A stretch of DNA of 64,000 bases from Stenotrophomonas sp. MMGLT7. GTDB taxonomy: Bacteria; Pseudomonadota; Gammaproteobacteria; Xanthomonadales; Xanthomonadaceae. Where the stretch lies: NCBI RefSeq assembly GCF_021168555.1, contig NZ_JAJOZS010000002.1, positions 334,301-398,300 of the forward strand, written 5' to 3'. The notes below the pieces were generated by a model, which saw only the letters and a program-made list of their open reading frames with translations, did no database searches and was not told the origin of the DNA. A program made the position numbers and the translations under genes. Positions within the stretch are counted from its first letter, which is position 1. Each line of letters starts with the position of its first letter. This document shows positions 45,978-54,284 of this stretch, piece after piece.

Positions 45978-47864
45978 TCAGGGCGCCGGCCGCTGCGAGC
46001 AGCCCGGCGCGGCGGGATCGGGCCAGAGGTCGTTGCGGCCCGCGCCCGGCGGCGGATCGCAGGCCATGCGCCGCGCCACCACGAAGTCCTCGCGCGGCGC
46101 GGCGCCGCCCGCCGGCCAGCGCTGGATGGAGAATCCGTCCAGGGTATAGGCGGGACCGTCACGGCCGTCGAAACGGTACAGATGCGAGACCACCCGCCGC
46201 TCGCCGAGCGCGGCAGCGGCCGGCAGCGCCAGCGCCGCGCCCGGATCGCGCAGCGGCGTCCCGGCCGGCAGCGGTGGCGCCAGCAGGAACACCCAGCCGT
46301 CGCCGATCCGGCGCCATCCCAGCGAGCGCCGCCGGTAGCGCTGGAATTCCTGCACCACGATGCGGTTGGGCGACACTCCCGGCAGCCGTGCCAGGTCCTG
46401 CGCCAGCTCCAGCGCGGTCCAGCCCTCCAGGTCGTGCACGCCCCAGGCCAGGACCGGGCAGCCCCCCGCCGCCGCCTGCCGCGCACGTTCGGCCAGTTGT
46501 CGCTGCAGTTCGGGAACATGCCGACGGTCGCCGATCTCCGCCGGCAGCCAGGCGTGCAGGCGCATGCCGTTGCCCAGGTAGCGGCCGAAGAAGGCCTGCT
46601 CGGCCAAGCGCCGGAACGGCGGCGTGGACGGGCCGAACTTGTACGGCAGCACGACCGCCAGGTCCTGCCCGGCGCATGCCGGCAGCGCGGCGATGAAGTG
46701 CGCCGAGTCGCGCCAGGCCTCGTTGCGCTGCAGCAGGCGCCCGCGCAGCAGCGCCAGTTGCGCCGCCACCAGCACCAGCACCGCCAACGCAAGCCAGCGC
46801 CCGCCGCGCGTGCGCGGATCGGGTCCGGCCTTCTGGTACAGCGCCGCCAGCAGCAGCCACGCGTACGGCGAGGCCGTGGATACGTTGCGCGCCGAGAACG
46901 ACGGCGCGATCAGGTAGCTGACCGCGATGCCGCTGGCGACCACGCCGGCCAGCACGAACAGCGACATCCATGCCGCCTCTTGCGCCGGCGCCGGCAGGCG
47001 CGCGGCCGCCGCGCCGCGGCCCCAGCGGCGATGGCCGATGGCGAGCAGCAGCACCAGCACCGCGTACACGCCGCCGGCCGGGAGCAGATCGTGCCAGGCG
47101 ATGCGCACCTGTCCCCAGAAGAACCTCGCGCCGTTGTCGAACCACAGGTTGTGCACGTCCTGCTGGGTCGAGCGCAGCAGGATCGCCACGTATGCCAGGT
47201 TGACCGCCAGGATCGCCAGCCCGCCGGCGACCAGCAGCACCCTTGCGCGACGGTCCGGCACCGCCAGCAGCAGGTACAGCAGGACCATGCCGGTGGACAG
47301 CAGCAGGTAGGAGTGGGTCAGGCTGCCGGCCATGCCCAGCCCCAGCAACCACGCCAACGCGCCCCAGGCACCGCGCTCGCGCCGGGCCATGCGTTCGCGG
47401 AAGGCCAGCGCGGCCCACAGCATGGCCGCCGACAGCGCCAGCGCCAGCGCGTAGCTGCGCCCGTTCTGCGATTGCTCGAACCAGAACGTCGACAACGCCG
47501 CCACGGCGGTCGCGAAGGCCAACGCCGGGGCCTCGAAGCGCCGCCGCAGCGCCAGGAAGAACATCGCCAGGGCGGCGACGGCCGCGGCCGCGCCGGGCAG
47601 CCGCAACACCCACTCCTGCTGGCCCAGCGCCTGTACCCACGGGTACATCAGCATGTAGTACAGCGGCGGATGGGTATCGGTCAGCGCGCGTCGCCATACC
47701 TCGGCAAGCCCGCCGCCGTGGCCGATCACGTGCAGGGTGAACAGCTCGTCGGTCCAGTAGTTGCTGGCACCGAAGCCGACGAAGGCGAACACCGCGGCAA
47801 CGCCGGCCACGCCCAGGTACGCCAGCGCGATGCGATCGCGTGCGCCGCCGCCAGCGGTATCCAT
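45978..47864 (-). CDS. GT39/ArnT-like membrane glycosyltransferase
   Basis: 628 aa integral membrane protein with about 10-11 hydrophobic segments in the first ~400 residues and a soluble C-terminal domain. The first luminal loop holds the conserved acidic pattern NYWTDELFTLHV and THPPLYYMLMYPW, typical of GT-C enzymes that use polyprenyl-phosphate sugars. The start at 47864 (MDTAGGGARDRIALAYLG) is preferred over an upstream codon. It probably transfers a sugar from the lipid-linked donor made by the neighbouring GT2-GtrA protein to an envelope acceptor. Acceptor unknown. Confidence 0.82.
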   Translation of the reverse strand: MDTAGGGARDRIALAYLGVAGVAAVFAFVGFGASNYWTDELFTLHVIGHGGGLAEVWRRALTDTHPPLYYMLMYPWVQALGQQEWVLRLPGAAAAVAALAMFFLALRRRFEAPALAFATAVAALSTFWFEQSQNGRSYALALALSAAMLWAALAFRERMARRERGAWGALAWLLGLGMAGSLTHSYLLLSTGMVLLYLLLAVPDRRARVLLVAGGLAILAVNLAYVAILLRSTQQDVHNLWFDNGARFFWGQVRIAWHDLLPAGGVYAVLVLLLAIGHRRWGRGAAAARLPAPAQEAAWMSLFVLAGVVASGIAVSYLIAPSFSARNVSTASPYAWLLLAALYQKAGPDPRTRGGRWLALAVLVLVAAQLALLRGRLLQRNEAWRDSAHFIAALPACAGQDLAVVLPYKFGPSTPPFRRLAEQAFFGRYLGNGMRLHAWLPAEIGDRRHVPELQRQLAERARQAAAGGCPVLAWGVHDLEGWTALELAQDLARLPGVSPNRIVVQEFQRYRRRSLGWRRIGDGWVFLLAPPLPAGTPLRDPGAALALPAAAALGERRVVSHLYRFDGRDGPAYTLDGFSIQRWPAGGAAPREDFVVARRMACDPPPGAGRNDLWPDPAAPGCSQRPAP

Positions 47865-47946
47865 CAGGCCACCTCGTTCCAGGTCAACGGCGCAGCGCCG
47901 CCGCACGGATTCTGCGCGACCGGCGCGGCTCCTGCATGCGGCGGCA

Positions 47947-49128
47947 CTAGGCGGCCTTTTCCTCGGTCCGGGCCGAGGGCTGCGGCCACTCTTCCACCGC
48001 GACCGCCTCCGCCCGGTTCACCTGGGCCGACCACGCCGTGCGCTTGGAGGCATGGTAGTTCCACAGCGCCGCCACGCCGCCGCCGGCCAGCGCCGCCAGC
48101 GACCAGTGCAGGCCCAGCGCATGCAGGCCCAGCGCCACGCCCTCGTTGATGAACGAGCCTCCCAGGCAGGCCAGGTAGAACAGCAGCAGGCCGCGCAGCA
48201 TGCGCCGGCCGTGCAGTTTCCGGTCGCCGAAGGTCAGGCTGTTGTTGAGCAGGAAGTTCCAGGTCATGGCGGTCAGGATCGCCGCCGCCTGCCCGGCCCA
48301 GAACGGCCAGCCCGCGTACACCAGCGCCGCCACCACCGCCAGGTGCACCGCCAGCCCGGTCAGGCCGACGGCGAAGAACATGGCCATCCGCGCCGGAACC
48401 AGGCCGCCGCTGCGCTTCTCCAGCAACAGCATGACCAGCTCCAGCGCCACCCGCACGCTCATCTTCGACCTGCCGCCGCGGCGCTCGCCCAGCACGGTGG
48501 CGATCTGCGCGGTGCGGGGACGGCGCGTGCCGGAGGCGACCACGTCGACCAGGATCTTGAAGCCCACCCCGGACAGCCGCGGACGCACGTGCCGGTACCA
48601 CTGGCGCGTCATCAGGAAGCAGCCGCTCATCGGGTCGGCCAGCCGGACTCCCAGCAGCCCGTGGGTCAGCATGACCGCCGCGCGGCTCATCGCGTGGCGC
48701 AGCCCGCCCAGGCCGGAGGCACGGCTTTCCAGGTAGCGGCTGGCCACCACCACGTCGGCCTGCTCGCGCGCGCAGGCCTCGACCATGCGCGTGACCAGCG
48801 CCGGATCGTGCTGGCCGTCGCCGTCCATGATCGCCAGCAAGCGGCCCCTGGCGGCATCCCAGCCGGCGATCGCGGCCGAGGCCAGGCCGCTGCCGCCCTG
48901 GCGGCGCAGCAGGCGCACCGAGCGGCCGCCGCCGGCGAAGGCGCGCACCACCGCCGCGGTACGGTCATCGCGGGAATCGTCCACCACGACGATCTCGTGC
49001 CGCAGATGTGCCAGTCGTGCGCCGACATCGCGCAGTACCGCGCCGATGGCGGCATGTTCGTCAAGCGTGCAGATGACGACGGAGACTTCGATATCGGCAG
49101 CCGCGTCATCGGGCAGATCGTTTCCCAC
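47947..49128 (-). CDS. GT2 polyprenyl-phosphate glycosyltransferase fused to GtrA
   Basis: 393 aa from a GTG at 49128. Residues ~10-230 are a dolichol-phosphate-mannose-synthase-like GT2 domain (VSVVICTLDEHAAIGAVLRDV, VVVDDSRDDRT, LAIMDGDGQHDP with the DxD motif). Residues ~250-370 are a GtrA membrane domain with four segments (FFAVGLTGLAVHLAVVAALVYAGWPFWAGQAAAILTAMTWNFLLNNSLTF). It would make a polyprenyl-phosphate sugar and, through GtrA, help flip it. The GT39-like gene lies directly downstream. An upstream in-frame start would add ~45 unconserved residues. Confidence 0.85.
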   Translation of the reverse strand: MGNDLPDDAAADIEVSVVICTLDEHAAIGAVLRDVGARLAHLRHEIVVVDDSRDDRTAAVVRAFAGGGRSVRLLRRQGGSGLASAAIAGWDAARGRLLAIMDGDGQHDPALVTRMVEACAREQADVVVASRYLESRASGLGGLRHAMSRAAVMLTHGLLGVRLADPMSGCFLMTRQWYRHVRPRLSGVGFKILVDVVASGTRRPRTAQIATVLGERRGGRSKMSVRVALELVMLLLEKRSGGLVPARMAMFFAVGLTGLAVHLAVVAALVYAGWPFWAGQAAAILTAMTWNFLLNNSLTFGDRKLHGRRMLRGLLLFYLACLGGSFINEGVALGLHALGLHWSLAALAGGGVAALWNYHASKRTAWSAQVNRAEAVAVEEWPQPSARTEEKAA

Positions 49129-49358
49129 GGGCGCTCCCAGGCATTGCGGACGATGCGGGGAGGCTAGGCGGGGTGCCGCGGAACGGATTGTTCGGATGCG
49201 GGAACGTCGTGTCACCCATGACACGCGACGGACACCGGCGGCACAGATGCCGGCGCAGGACAAGAGTCACGGCCATGGCCGCCGCTTCTTGGCGTCTCCG
49301 GGAAATCCCGGGCGCCGCGATGGCGTGCCCCCGGTCAGCCTGGGTTCGGCAACCCGCG

Positions 49359-50177
49359 CTAGTCGAGGAACAGATCCGGCAGCGGTGCGCAGGCCGGATC
49401 GACCGCGTAGCGGTCCAGGTCCGTCACGCCCGCCGCCGCCAGCACCTCGTCGTCGACCAGGAAGTTGCCGCTGAAGCCCGCCGCCGGCCGCGTCAGCACC
49501 GCGTGCGCGGCATCGGCCACGATCTCCGGGCGGCGGGCGTTGGCCGCGCTCACCCCCGGGATCATGTTCAGCGCGTCGGTGGCGATCAGCGTGCGTGGCC
49601 ACAGCGCGTTGACCGCCACGCCCTGTGGGCCGAACTCGCCGGCCAGGCCCAGGGTCACCAGGCTCATGCCCATCTTGGCCAGGGTGTAGCCGGTGTGCGG
49701 CGCCCACCACTTCGGGTCCAGGCTGGGTGGCGGGCACAGCGTGAGGATGTGCGGATTGGGCGCGCGCAGCAGTTGCGGCAGGCAGGCCTGCGCGCACAGG
49801 AAACTGCCACGGGCATTGACCTGCTGCATCAGGTCGAAGCGCCTGATCGGCGTATCCAGCGCGCCGGCCAGCCAGATCGCGCTGGCGTTGTTGACCAGGA
49901 TGTCGATGCCGCCGAAGGCATCGACGGTGGCGGCGACCGCGGCACGCACCTGTTCCTCGTCGCGGATGTCGCACTTGAGCGCCAGGCCCTGCCCGCCGGC
50001 GGCGGTCACCGCCTCGGCGGCGCTGTGGATGGTCCCGGGCAGCCTGGGATTGGGCACCGCCGACTTGGCCGCGATCGCCACGTTGGCGCCATCGCGGGCC
50101 GCACGCAGCGCGATCGCCAGGCCGATGCCGCGCGAGGCGCCGGTGATGAACAGGGTCTTGCCTGCGAGGGTGGTCAT
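49359..50177 (-). CDS. Short-chain dehydrogenase (HSDL2-like SDR)
   Basis: 272 aa. NAD(P)-binding TGASRGIGLAIA (residues 13-24), NNAS, and the catalytic YTLAK of the Tyr-x3-Lys type (GYTLAKMGMS). The AIAAKSAVPNPRLPGTIHSAAEAV insertion is typical of the hydroxysteroid-dehydrogenase-like 2 subgroup, which is linked to fatty acid metabolism. The start codon abuts an array of heptamer repeats, so there is no room for a normal ribosome site. Confidence 0.88.
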   Translation of the reverse strand: MTTLAGKTLFITGASRGIGLAIALRAARDGANVAIAAKSAVPNPRLPGTIHSAAEAVTAAGGQGLALKCDIRDEEQVRAAVAATVDAFGGIDILVNNASAIWLAGALDTPIRRFDLMQQVNARGSFLCAQACLPQLLRAPNPHILTLCPPPSLDPKWWAPHTGYTLAKMGMSLVTLGLAGEFGPQGVAVNALWPRTLIATDALNMIPGVSAANARRPEIVADAAHAVLTRPAAGFSGNFLVDDEVLAAAGVTDLDRYAVDPACAPLPDLFLD

Positions 50178-50254
50178 TGGGATTGGGGATTGGGGATTGG
50201 GGATTGGGGATTCGGGATTCGGGATTCGGGATTCGGGATTCGGGATTCGGGATT
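50178..50254. repeat. Eleven tandem heptamers next to the SDR start
   Basis: Eleven units of seven bases: five of the (G/T)GGGATT type and six CGGGATT, nearly perfect, from the base adjoining the SDR start codon (50177) to 50254, ending CGGGG. Such arrays can change copy number by slippage. Confidence 0.92.
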
Positions 50255-50285
50255 CGGGGTAAAGCGTAACCGCCCACCGCCTTCC

Positions 50286-50353
50286 GTAGGAGCGGCTTCA
50301 GCCGCGATGGGGTTTCACCGGGGAAGCCCCATCGCGGCTGAAGCCGCTCCTAC
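50286..50353. repeat. REP-like palindrome (copy 5), variant GTAGGAGCGGCTTCAGCCGC
   Basis: 68 bp with perfect ends and compensatory changes relative to the other copies (GAC to GGC with the partner changed too), showing that pairing is preserved. Confidence 0.9.
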
Positions 50354-50386
50354 GAATCCCCGATCCCGAATCCCCAATCCCGGCCT

Positions 50387-51043
50387 TCACGGCTTCGGTC
50401 CCTGCCCCTCGTTGTCCTCCCAGTGCAGGATCCGGCGGGTGACGAAACGGTACACCGGCTTGCCGGTGGCGAACCACAATCCGCGCATCCACGAGTGGCG
50501 CTTGAGCAGGCGCTTCTCCACCGGCGTGAGGTGTTCGCGGCAATACATGCGCTTGTGCTTGAGCAGGTGGCGCAGGTCCTCGCGGGCGAGCAGGCGCATC
50601 CACGGCGAGCGCGGGTTGCCGCGTACCGCCAGCTGGAAGTCGATCAGCGCCGGCGAACCGTCCTCCAGCACCAGCCAGTTGGCTTCCTTGGCCAGATCGT
50701 TGTGGGCGACGCCGCGCCGGTGCACCTGCTGCAGCAGCCGCCGCGCGGCACGGAAGTAGCCCAGGTCGCCGCGCGGCGGGCGCTGGTACATGGCGTCGCC
50801 GGCCAGGTAGCTGCGGTCCAGCCAGGTGCCGTTCCAGCGCAGCAGCCGCGGCGTGGCCGGCATGCCGCCGAGCCGCTCCAGCGCGCGCGCCTCGCGCCGC
50901 GCCAGCCACCAGGCCGGCAACCGCAGCCACCACGGCGAGGCGGCCAGGTCGCGGCGCACGAACACCGCATCGCCCCGGCGCACCAGCAGGATGCGGCCGA
51001 AGCTGTCGGACTTGAGGGCTCGCTCGGACGATGTCGGGGGCAT
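50387..51043 (-). CDS. RIO/lipopolysaccharide-kinase-like protein
   Basis: 218 aa from the ATG at 51043 (MPPTSSERALKSDSFGRILLVRRGDAVFVRRDLAASPW). Residues 95-150 include the kinase catalytic loop as VHRRGVAHNDLAKEANWLVLEDG and the metal-binding DFQLA, as in RIO and Kdo/heptose lipopolysaccharide kinases. The C-terminus is basic and helical. A glycine-rich loop is not obvious. It is probably a small-molecule or lipid A core kinase; the substrate is unknown. Confidence 0.72.
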   Translation of the reverse strand: MPPTSSERALKSDSFGRILLVRRGDAVFVRRDLAASPWWLRLPAWWLARREARALERLGGMPATPRLLRWNGTWLDRSYLAGDAMYQRPPRGDLGYFRAARRLLQQVHRRGVAHNDLAKEANWLVLEDGSPALIDFQLAVRGNPRSPWMRLLAREDLRHLLKHKRMYCREHLTPVEKRLLKRHSWMRGLWFATGKPVYRFVTRRILHWEDNEGQGPKP

Positions 51044-51275
51044 GACGCATTCTATGGTTCTCCACGCACTCCCGCGCCCAGGGGCACGGGCATAGAGCGG
51101 ACCCCGCATACGGCGCCACCCGGAGGCGCCCCACCCGTGCCTTGCGGGCCACCGGCCACCGGCTCGCGCGACAGTCGCCGCGGCAGCCTGCGCCACGGTA
51201 GCCCATGACCACGAAAGCCTGCCAGCCCCAGCCGGGGGAGATGCCCGCCCCGGCGGCTTGCCCTACCCTATACGG

Positions 51276-51977
51276 ATGTCTATTCCAAATACAGATGAAA
51301 TGCCGTTCGCGGCCGTGCTGTTCGATTGCGACGGCGTCCTGGTCGATTCCGAGCCGATCACCCTGGGCGTGCTGCGCGACGTGCTGGAACAGCGTGGCTG
51401 GAAGATGAGCCAGGCCGAGTGCGACGCGCACTTCCTCGGCCGCCAGGTCAGCGACGAGGCCGAGCTGATCGCCGAGCGCACCGGCCAGCCGTTCACCCGG
51501 CAGTGGCTGCAGGACTTCTGGCGCCGCCGCGACGAGGCGCTCTCGCTGCACCTGCAGCCGATCCCCGGCGCCGAGGCCGCCGTAGACACGCTGTACCGGG
51601 CCTACCACGGCCGCATCGCCTGCGCCTCCGGCTCGGACCGCGGCAAGCTCGACCTGCAGCTGCGCAAGACCGGGCTGTACCGCTACTTCGAAGGCCGCAT
51701 CTACAGCGGCTACGAGGTCCCGCACGGCAAGCCGGCACCGGACGTCTACCTGGCCGCGGCGGCCGGCCTGGGCGTTGACCCGCGCCGCTGCGCGGTGGTG
51801 GAGGACACCCCCACCGGCGCCAGCGCCGGGCTGGCCGCCGGCGCCACCGTGTTCGGCTACTGCCCGGGCGGGCCCGGCCATGGCAGCGCCGCGCAACTGC
51901 GCGAAGCCGGCGTGCACCACCTGTTCCACGACATGGAGCGGCTGCCGGCGCTGCTGGAAGCGGCCGCGACAGCCTGA
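51276..51977 (+). CDS. HAD-superfamily phosphatase (beta-PGM/GPH-like)
   Basis: 233 aa. Motif I AVLFDCDGVLVDSEP, motif II CASGSDRGKL, the motif III lysine in GKPAPDVYL, motif IV CAVVEDTPTGASAGLAAGATVFGY. The cap is a four-helix IA type. It hydrolyses phosphorylated sugars or similar; E. coli YieH is a close type. The start at 51276 or the ATG at 51300 are both possible. Confidence 0.85.
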   Translation: MSIPNTDEMPFAAVLFDCDGVLVDSEPITLGVLRDVLEQRGWKMSQAECDAHFLGRQVSDEAELIAERTGQPFTRQWLQDFWRRRDEALSLHLQPIPGAEAAVDTLYRAYHGRIACASGSDRGKLDLQLRKTGLYRYFEGRIYSGYEVPHGKPAPDVYLAAAAGLGVDPRRCAVVEDTPTGASAGLAAGATVFGYCPGGPGHGSAAQLREAGVHHLFHDMERLPALLEAAATA

Positions 51978-52019
51978 ACCCGGCCCGGCGGCGCGCCTGG
52001 GCTCATGCCCGCGGCCGCC

Positions 52020-52025
52020 TATAAT
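52020..52025 (+). promoter_or_regulatory. TATAAT immediately before the DedA-PAP2 start
   Basis: A perfect TATAAT ends six bases before the ATG at 52032, so transcription would begin at or next to the start codon, giving a leaderless mRNA. No clear -35 is visible. Confidence 0.45.
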
Positions 52026-52031
52026 CGCCCG

Positions 52032-54044
52032 ATGAACTCGCCTTGGATCGACGCCACCCTGGAGTGGATCGCAACCCATCCCCTCCTGGCCGGCGCGGTC
52101 ATCTTCGCCATCGCCTTCTGCGATGCGGTGATCATCCTGGGCGCGATCGTGCCGGCGCTGCCGCTGCTGTTCGCCGTCGGCGTGCTGATCGGGCTGGGGC
52201 AGATCTCCGGCCCCTACGCCGTCGCCGCGGCCGCGCTGGGAGCGTTCCTGGGCGACGCGCTGAGCTACTGGGTCGGCCATCGCTGGGGCAACCGGATGCG
52301 CGGCTTCTGGCCGTTCCGGCGCTATCCGCAGCTGCTCGACCGCGGCGAGCTGCTGTTCCGCCGCAACGCCTTCAAGAGCATCCTGGTGGCGCGCTACGTC
52401 GGCGCCATCCGTCCGTTCGTGCCGGCCATCGCCGGCATGGCGAAGATGCCGCTGCGCCGCTACACGCTGGCCAGCGGCATCGCCTGCGTGTCGTGGGCGG
52501 TGCTGTTCCTGCTGCCGGGCTGGGTGCTGGGACACGCCTACGACGCGGTGGCCGCGGTGGCCGGCCGGCTGGTGCTGGTGCTGGGCCTGCTGGGCGTGCT
52601 GCTGGGCGCGGCCTGGGCGCTGGTGCTGTACGGCTACCGCTGGTCGGCCGGCCACCTGGACGCCTGGCTGGCGCGTGCGCTGATGTGGTCGCGCCGGCAC
52701 ACCACGCTGGGCCGCTATACCGGCGCGCTGTTCGACCCGAGCCGGCGCGAGGCGGTGCCGCTGGCGATGCTGGCGCTGATGTTGCTGCTGCTGGGCTGGG
52801 GCTGGTTCGCGCTGCTGATGGCGGTCGTGTCCCACGGCGAGCCGCTGGCGCTGGACCTGGCCGTGCACGACCTGATGCTGACCCTGCGCAATCCGCTGGC
52901 CGACTACCCGATGGCGGCGCTGGCCTCGCTGGGCGACTGGCAGGTGCTGCTGCCGGCGATCTGCGCGGCGATGGGCTACCTGCTCTGGCGCCGGCGCTGG
53001 ATGGCCGCCGCGCACTGGCTGGCGGCGCTGGCCTTCGGCCTGGCGCTGACCAAGCTGCTCGGCGCCACCGTGCACGTCGTGCGCCCGCCGGCGGCCAGCA
53101 GCGGCTTCGGCTTCCCCTCGGTGGCGGTGACGATGGCGACCATCGCCTTCGGTTTCTTCGCCGTGCTGATCGCCCGCGAACTGCCCGGGCGCACCCGCGT
53201 ATGGCCCTACCTGGTGTCCGGCGCGGTGGTCACCCTGATCGGCTTCTCGCGGCTGTACCTGGGCGCGCACTGGCTCAGCGACGTGGTCGGCGGCATGCTG
53301 TTCGGCATCTTCTGGCTGCTGCTGCTGGGCATCGCCTATCGCCGCCGCATGCACCGCTCGTTCTGGGTCAAGCCGGTGTCGTGGCTGTTCTACGGCACGT
53401 TCGTGGCTGCGGCGCTGCTGCTTTCGCCGCGCGACATCGAACGCAAGCTGGTCAAGTTCGAGCCGCCCCCGCCGGTGCCGGTGGACATCGCCGGCGAGCA
53501 CTGGTGGGACCAGGCCTGGCGCACCCTGCCGGCACGCCGCAACGAGTTCGACGACGACCAGCGCTGGCCGCTGGACGTGCAGGTCGCCGGCCCGCTGGCG
53601 CCGCTGCGCGCGCAGTTCGAGGCGCAGGGCTGGCGGGTACAGCCGCAGGCCGGCTGGGAACAGGCCCTGCAGTTGCTGCAGGCCAACGCCGATGCCGACG
53701 ACAGCCCGGTGCTGCCGGCCACGCTCGATACCCAGGTCGAATCGCTGCTGCTGCTGCGCCAGGGCGAACGCCCGGACGAGCAGTACGCGCTGCGGCTGTG
53801 GCCGGCGCCGGCGCGGCTGCAGCCCGGCGACGAACCGCTGTGGCTGGGCAGCGCGCAGACGTTGCGCTACGCGCGCCACTTCGGCCTGGTCGGGCTGTGG
53901 CTGCCGCTGCGCGATGCCGACCCGGCGCTGGCCGCGGTGCGGGACGCACTCGGTCCCTTGCCCCACCGCGGCGACGTGCATCCGCAATCGGCACTGCCGG
54001 TGCTGCTGGTGCGTACCGAGGGTGCGCCGCCGCCGGCGCCGTAG
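52032..54044 (+). CDS. DedA-PAP2 fusion membrane protein with LssY-like C-terminus
   Basis: 670 aa. Residues ~1-200 are a DedA/SNARE-associated domain (FCDAVIILGAIVPALPLLFAVGVLIG, then RYVGAIRPFVPAIAGMAKM). Residues ~250-440 are a PAP2 phosphatase domain: KLLGATVHVVRP (motif C1) and SRLYLGAHWLSD (C3) are present, but the usual PSGH of C2 reads PSVA. After the last helix a soluble region (~460-670) resembles the LssY C-domain. DedA proteins flip undecaprenyl phosphate and PAP2 enzymes dephosphorylate lipid pyrophosphates, so the fusion suggests lipid-carrier recycling. Confidence 0.88.
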   Translation: MNSPWIDATLEWIATHPLLAGAVIFAIAFCDAVIILGAIVPALPLLFAVGVLIGLGQISGPYAVAAAALGAFLGDALSYWVGHRWGNRMRGFWPFRRYPQLLDRGELLFRRNAFKSILVARYVGAIRPFVPAIAGMAKMPLRRYTLASGIACVSWAVLFLLPGWVLGHAYDAVAAVAGRLVLVLGLLGVLLGAAWALVLYGYRWSAGHLDAWLARALMWSRRHTTLGRYTGALFDPSRREAVPLAMLALMLLLLGWGWFALLMAVVSHGEPLALDLAVHDLMLTLRNPLADYPMAALASLGDWQVLLPAICAAMGYLLWRRRWMAAAHWLAALAFGLALTKLLGATVHVVRPPAASSGFGFPSVAVTMATIAFGFFAVLIARELPGRTRVWPYLVSGAVVTLIGFSRLYLGAHWLSDVVGGMLFGIFWLLLLGIAYRRRMHRSFWVKPVSWLFYGTFVAAALLLSPRDIERKLVKFEPPPPVPVDIAGEHWWDQAWRTLPARRNEFDDDQRWPLDVQVAGPLAPLRAQFEAQGWRVQPQAGWEQALQLLQANADADDSPVLPATLDTQVESLLLLRQGERPDEQYALRLWPAPARLQPGDEPLWLGSAQTLRYARHFGLVGLWLPLRDADPALAAVRDALGPLPHRGDVHPQSALPVLLVRTEGAPPPAP

Positions 54045-54234
54045 AAGCCGGCAGGTCAGGAACAACGGCCTTTCCAGGCGCCGATGATTTCCAATCCGGG
54101 AGCACAGGGTGGGCCTTGGGCCACCGCGGCGGCGCTTGCCGTGAGCACCGAGCTGGCCAGGTTCGCGGACTGACGCCGCAGGTAAAAGACGATCGAGGCC
54201 CTGCTGCGTGTACCCGGCAGTGCGAGCGCCGCGC

Positions 54235-54252
54235 GGCGGGCCATGGCCCGCC
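54235..54252. other. Perfect GC palindrome between convergent genes
   Basis: GGCGGGCCATGGCCCGCC lies between the DedA-PAP2 stop and the LON-domain gene stop. It may be a weak bidirectional 3' hairpin; there is no T-tract. The rest of the 54045-54284 gap shows no gene. Confidence 0.3.
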
Positions 54253-54284
54253 CCATGCCGTCGCGGGAGCGACTCCGCGGGGCC

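Larger units (their letters stand above)
50178..50382. repeat. Heptamer inverted-repeat element (copy 6), containing a REP
   Basis: Left array (50178-50258) and a complementary right array of about four units (50354-50382) enclose a complete REP palindrome (50286-50353). It lies between the SDR and the kinase-like gene. Confidence 0.85.

Noticed and set aside
50178-50382. CRISPR array
   Set aside because: Repeats are contiguous heptamers without unique spacers, and no cas genes are present.
50298-54065. 1255-aa open frame on minus
   Set aside because: Spans the antisense of the DedA-PAP2 and HAD genes and the kinase-like gene; no domain seen.
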